From Akebia trifoliata (Eukaryota > Streptophyta > Magnoliopsida > Ranunculales > Lardizabalaceae): a stretch of 64,000 bases of DNA. Made by a program: the position numbers and the translations under genes. The stretch lies in contig CM030716.1 in NCBI GenBank assembly GCA_017979445.1, positions 14,173,611 to 14,237,610 on the forward strand, read 5' to 3'. The notes beneath the pieces are model-generated. The model saw only the letters and a list, made by a program, of their open reading frames with translations, made no database searches and was not told the origin of the DNA. Position 1 is the first letter of the stretch; each line of letters opens with the position of its first letter. Below are positions 59,855 to 64,000 of the stretch, one piece after another.

Positions 59855-60209
59855 CAAATCGGACAAATTACTTGACGACCACCTAATAATTGTCCTACCA
59901 AAATCTCTTAGATATTACTAATGCTGATAGGTGACTAAAAAAAAATTGCAAAATAGGAATAGACGTTTAAAACCGCATTAAGCTGTTTTAATTTAAAAAC
60001 GATATTAAATCGTTTGAATGTGCTATTTTGTTTCTGTATGTTTTTTGGGTTAGTTGGATCTCAATGTTGATTAGGACATTTAAATTAATAGTTGCAATTA
60101 AATTTCTTAAATGGGAACTTGATTGGATTGATAAGAGACCTTTACATATATTGAGGCATTTACAATGCCACTGTTTTATTTTGCTACTCTTAATGTTCAC
60201 TCTTTATAG
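59855..60209. other. Host DNA, probable intron upstream of exon-like remnant
   Basis: AT-rich with no coding evidence. It ends in TTCACTCTTTATAG, a plausible acceptor for the following exon-like stretch. Confidence 0.35.
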
Positions 60210-60357
60210 AAAGCCACTTACCACCTGAATGGTTGCCACTCTTGCAAGTTGTGGTTAATAGGACAGATAACGAAGATGATAATGAGTCCTCCATTTTATT
60301 TTCGCTTCTGAGTACAATAGTTGAAGTAGGTAGTGAAAATATTGTTGTTCACATTCC
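60210..60357 (+). pseudogene. Importin-beta-like exon remnant
   Basis: After a TTTATAG acceptor the frame reads SHLPPEWLPLLQVVVNR, then an acidic NEDDNES stretch, then SSILFSLLSTIVEVGSENI and VVHIP. This matches in pattern a HEAT-repeat segment of plant importin-beta-like (ARM-repeat) nuclear import receptors, from memory. No GT donor occurs where homology ends, and the frame runs into unrelated residues to a stop at 60454. A decayed or captured exon is likely. Confidence 0.45.
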
Positions 60358-62782
60358 AATAGACACTTATATAAATATGCATTATTTTAGTTATTATAGT
60401 AGACTATCTTTCTACAAAAAAAATCAATTAGAAAATAATAATCATTATGTATAGGCAAAAAAGAAACCGTTACTATACACCACAGAGGCCTGTCAGATAA
60501 CTTACTAAATAGTAGTAGATTTTGAGGCAAAAGTGTCAAACAATTTGCTTGTATTTAGTTATATGTAGGATGAGAGACACATGTACAAAGGGAGGGGGGA
60601 GGGAATTGAATGTGGGAAACATCTTCCCTTTTGTGGTATTTCTTCTAGTTCATTAGTCTTTTCTAGTGGTTAAGCTCTTTTATTCTCCTTGTACTACAAT
60701 GCATTAGTCTTATGTTCTTTTATTATCAGTAAAACAATGTTCGATGCATAATCATTGAACAACAATATTTTCAATAATAATATTTCTGTCAGGTGAATTT
60801 TGCTAATTGATATGCCTCACCTACTAGCTAGCTATCGGTATATGGATCACTTTTATGACAACACCTTAAAATCCGACCACTACTTAGCTCCCTTCTCGCG
60901 CAACTAACGTTTGGTCTCCTCTATTCTCTTGGGTGTAGGGTGCATGCATGTGGAGGGATGCAATAGACCATCATCGCAAAAAAAAAACAAAAAAAAAAAA
61001 ATCAGCCCTATCTAGAACTTTTGACTCTATTACATGTGGATCTCAAGTTAAGGTGAGATTGATGGTCCATTAAAATTTAAAATTATAATCTATTTTTTTA
61101 TGAGGCTAGAAATGTCTGAAGAGCTACTATTCTTATGTGTCTTCCTTTACTTGGCCTTGAGTTTTACTCCCCTACTACTAGATTCATAATGATGATATAA
61201 TTATTAGTCTTATTTTCTACATCTTTTGTTCATGTTGTTAATTGGGACTTAAATAGCAAGAGTTGAAGAAGGGTTCAATTTTTCTTATATGAAATGATGA
61301 CGGAGATAGTGTTGTTGCAAAGCAAAGAATATCTATGCTTAAGAAATTGGAATATCCATTATCTTGTTACTAATACCACCTGAAGGTTGATCTAAGTTTC
61401 GGTTATGTCTTTGCATCACTATATCTTGAGATCTAAACCAATTGCAATGTGATTTATTTGTGAATCTATTGAGGTCTAAACCACCAAACCTGACCATAGA
61501 TATCCAACTCTTGCATATGATATTTGAAAAAGAAAAACCTCATAAAGCTCATAGCCAAGAAAAGCCTTGTGCTTGAGAAATTTTTTTAAGGCACGTCTCT
61601 TATACAAATCATGCATTTGTCAATATGTTTATCTGAAGTTGCATCTCATAGTGTTTAGCAGTTCTTCATGTAGCATGTTATTTCTTAAAATAGAAAGATA
61701 TCTCGAAGACATCTTTCACTAAGGGGCAGGGTACCTTAAATGACCACTTTGTAAGGTTCTTAGGTTAGCAAGTGTATCAGGTCTATGAGTGTGGTGTAAT
61801 ATTATCGGGAGTTGGGGCTCGAAGACATTTTTTACTAATTAGAGTCATGCCACATATTCAAATTTATTCCAGATTCATGTTGCTAGTTGTCCTATTAAAC
61901 AGTTGGAGAAGATGTGGATGGTCCTTAATTGCAGGAAACCCATGGCGTTGTAATGACACGTATGGGACAAGTTATGGAGTTATCTAAAAAGAAATTGATG
62001 TTAGTGGTTCATCAATGATACCCATTGTCAATGACACATGTCAGGCCTCGGTGATACATGGTAAGTGTCTCAATTTACTTGCACACTTGACATGTCATAA
62101 TCTCCTTTCCTATGAGTAAAGTTGAATAAAATACTTTTTTTCGATATAGGAAGATGTCCCATGACACTGCCAGGTATCTATAGCCAATCTCCTCCACAAC
62201 TATTATACCATACCTAGTCTTACCTCATGCATCGATCGAGCCTACCTAATGAGCTTTTGAGATCATTATATTTGACACCTACTATTGTGTATCACAACAC
62301 TCTACTGGATTACTCTATATGGAATTTTGGATGGACTGACTAGAGCATGTGGCAATCCATACAACATTGTATCAGACCCAAAGTATGGCATCTACATTCA
62401 TGGATCAATCGCAACGATGAACTAGATCGAATATAGCTTGATTTACACGAAAAGAAAACTTTAATTTGCATACCTTGAGACATCTAGAAATCAAATTTAT
62501 TTTCTCTTTTGAGATGAAAATCAAACCCTAATCAAGATCACCACAAGGTATGAGAAACAAAAGAGAGTTATGATGAGGAGTTTTCACCTCTTACTAACCC
62601 TAAGTCCCTAATCACATAATGGGGTTCAAAGTTGGGCAAGTGTGTGGGATGCTCCCTTCTAGGGAGCTGCATTTTACTTGGTGGATTATAGCTCTCTTCT
62701 GTACATGCTACATATGACGTGGCATGTACAGTAATTATTTCAACTTCTGAAGCCTTATACTTGTTTGTATTATTATTATTTT
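60358..62782. other. Gene-free host DNA
   Basis: No convincing exon, RNA gene or complete transposon seen. Short open frames (for example 61772-61987) lack protein-like features. 62400-62740 resembles the promoter-proximal part of a plant repeat but has no identifiable ends. Confidence 0.35.
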
Positions 62783-62881
62783 GCCAAAGTCAGCCCACGA
62801 TCCAACAAGGTCTGGGAAGCATCATCTGATACAGTTAATGAATGGGTTCTCTATGGATCTGCTCTTTCTTCTATGGAGAAG
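62783..62881 (+). pseudogene. Unidentified exon-like open stretch
   Basis: 33 codons reading AKVSPRSNKVWEASSDTV, then NEWVLYGSALSSMEK. It ends at a good donor (AAG/GTATAC), and a pyrimidine-rich TTATTATTATTTTGCCAAAG lies upstream. It looks more protein-like than its surroundings, but I cannot assign a family or link it to the importin-like remnant. Confidence 0.3.
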
Positions 62882-64000
62882 GTATACTCTATTTAACGTG
62901 AAGAGCTGCATCTGCTTATTGTTCATTAGCTCCACGTGTCTACAAACAATTAACTTAATCTTCTTCCTATGAGCATCATCTATTTGGTAGTTGATTAGTC
63001 CATACTTTTAGGACAATGCAACAACCTTTTCTTTTCTTAGAAGTGAGACCAAGACCAATGAGACAAGGGGATAGATACATCCTCTGGTTTTCAACTCCTT
63101 ATAATTTATTTTTATTCTATGCTGAAATTTTTGTCTAAATTGATTACTGCCTTTAATGGAAGCCCAGTTGCTTGATTGGGTAATAAATTTGATGGTAGAT
63201 GTCGTTTAGCATGAACACTACAACAAAATGAATGCATGGAATATTGCAATGGTTTTTGCTCCTAATATGACTCAGGTTACTGAATATCTAATGTAATTTT
63301 AGTTTCAATGCAACTGCTACCATATGTATGTGTTTTTTCCCTGTTAATGATCCATTAATGTTATGCTTGTAATGGTTATTTTTTTTTATAGATGGAACCC
63401 AATGTAAAAGGAATAAAAAAAATATGAAATGGAATGTGCTGCCTTAATTATGTTCTGTCACATGGAGCATTTTCTTCCCAGAGGTTTTGGTGGTGTGTGA
63501 CCTATGAATGGTCTCAAGGGATGCCAATAAAAAGAGTTAGTCATTTTAAATAATAATGTTATAGCTATTAAACTTCGAATGAGAAATGTGCAACAAAATC
63601 CTAGTTGTTGTCAAATTGATTTTTTAATTCACATTTGTTGACTGTTTCTATTCATGAAGAGCCAAAATCATTGATTGGACAATGCATTGAGAAAACCCAT
63701 ATGTTAACTATGAATATGAACGCAGGGGTGAATTCTGAAGTATGACTTTGGTATCACATTCTTTTTCTCTTTTTCGTTTATATGTAAACATGGACATGTG
63801 TCACACAGATAAGAATTGTCAAGCATAGAATCCTCCCCCCCCCCGCCTTTCCCCTAAGAATCTAGAAACGACGACATAGGTACATAGATGGATCCGCACA
63901 AGTGTCATGAATATCTAATAAAAAACAACTAGAGGTAAATTGAGTCAATGACATAGACATAAAGATGAATATAAACCGAAAGTGTCATGTATGTATAATC
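62882..64000. other. Gene-free host DNA to window end
   Basis: No coding evidence. It includes a CACTACAACAAAATG word at 63216 and a C-run at 63834-63843. Nothing else is supported. Confidence 0.35.

Noticed and set aside
57138..60650. A CACTA element from CACTAGAAGAAA to TTTCTTCTAGT
   Set aside because: The terminal base is mismatched, flanking triplets differ, subterminal repeats do not match and no transposase is present; kept only as a remark.
63216..63230. CACTACAACAAAATG as a CACTA transposon end
   Set aside because: No inverse partner or 3-bp duplication was found; such words are common by chance in AT-rich DNA.

Overview
This is plant nuclear DNA: AT-rich, with no prokaryotic gene organisation and almost no intact genes. 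It is dominated by LTR retrotransposons of the Ty3/gypsy Tat lineage (Ogre/Retand-like). The evidence is 1.5-3.3 kb LTRs with TG...CA ends and 5-bp target duplications, a PBS beginning TGGCGACTCC, an extra ORF upstream of gag, a second RNase H between RT/RH and integrase, and tandem repeats between integrase and the 3' LTR. The host is an angiosperm; I cannot name the species.

Layout. 1-18848: degenerate intergenic DNA holding old repeats. These are an Athila-like LTR with decayed PBS (5117-6334), a 3.26-kb solo LTR (7275-10538) that splits a ~0.5-kb tandem duplication, a ~750-bp tandem duplication (13236-14724), a probable SINE (about 15971-16130) and a MITE candidate (16857-17172). 18854-35894: element E1, minus strand, about 17 kb, complete LTR to LTR with a perfect GATAC target duplication. 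35895-36477: 583 bp of host DNA. 36478-56034: element E2, plus strand, complete LTR to LTR, with a reverse-oriented solo LTR (53572-55311) nested in its 3' LTR and flanked by CCACC. 56035-64000: host DNA with a third related solo LTR (58358-59849), an importin-like exon remnant and another exon-like stretch.

E1 and E2 lie head to head (5' ends facing), so they form a ~17-kb inverted repeat around a 583-bp spacer. Both carry ORF1, gag, protease, RT, a degenerate RNase H, the second (archaeal-type) RNase H and integrase. Both are broken by stops and frameshifts, and each has a different catalytic lesion: RT YIDE in E1, protease NNGS in E2. E2 also has a 729-bp in-frame tandem duplication across the RT/RH region whose two halves differ in sequence, suggesting a recombinant origin. 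E2 landed in what looks like the last exon of a minus-strand host gene, a few codons before its stop.

The most interesting signal is RNA structure conserved between the two elements. Four stem-loops follow the integrase stop, each with a different but self-complementary stem around a nearly constant loop. A 33-bp array upstream of the polypurine tract has a mini-hairpin in each unit with a compensatory change. U5 holds a GC-rich hairpin and an extra copy of the PBS core. Together these suggest a structured control region in Ogre-like RNAs.
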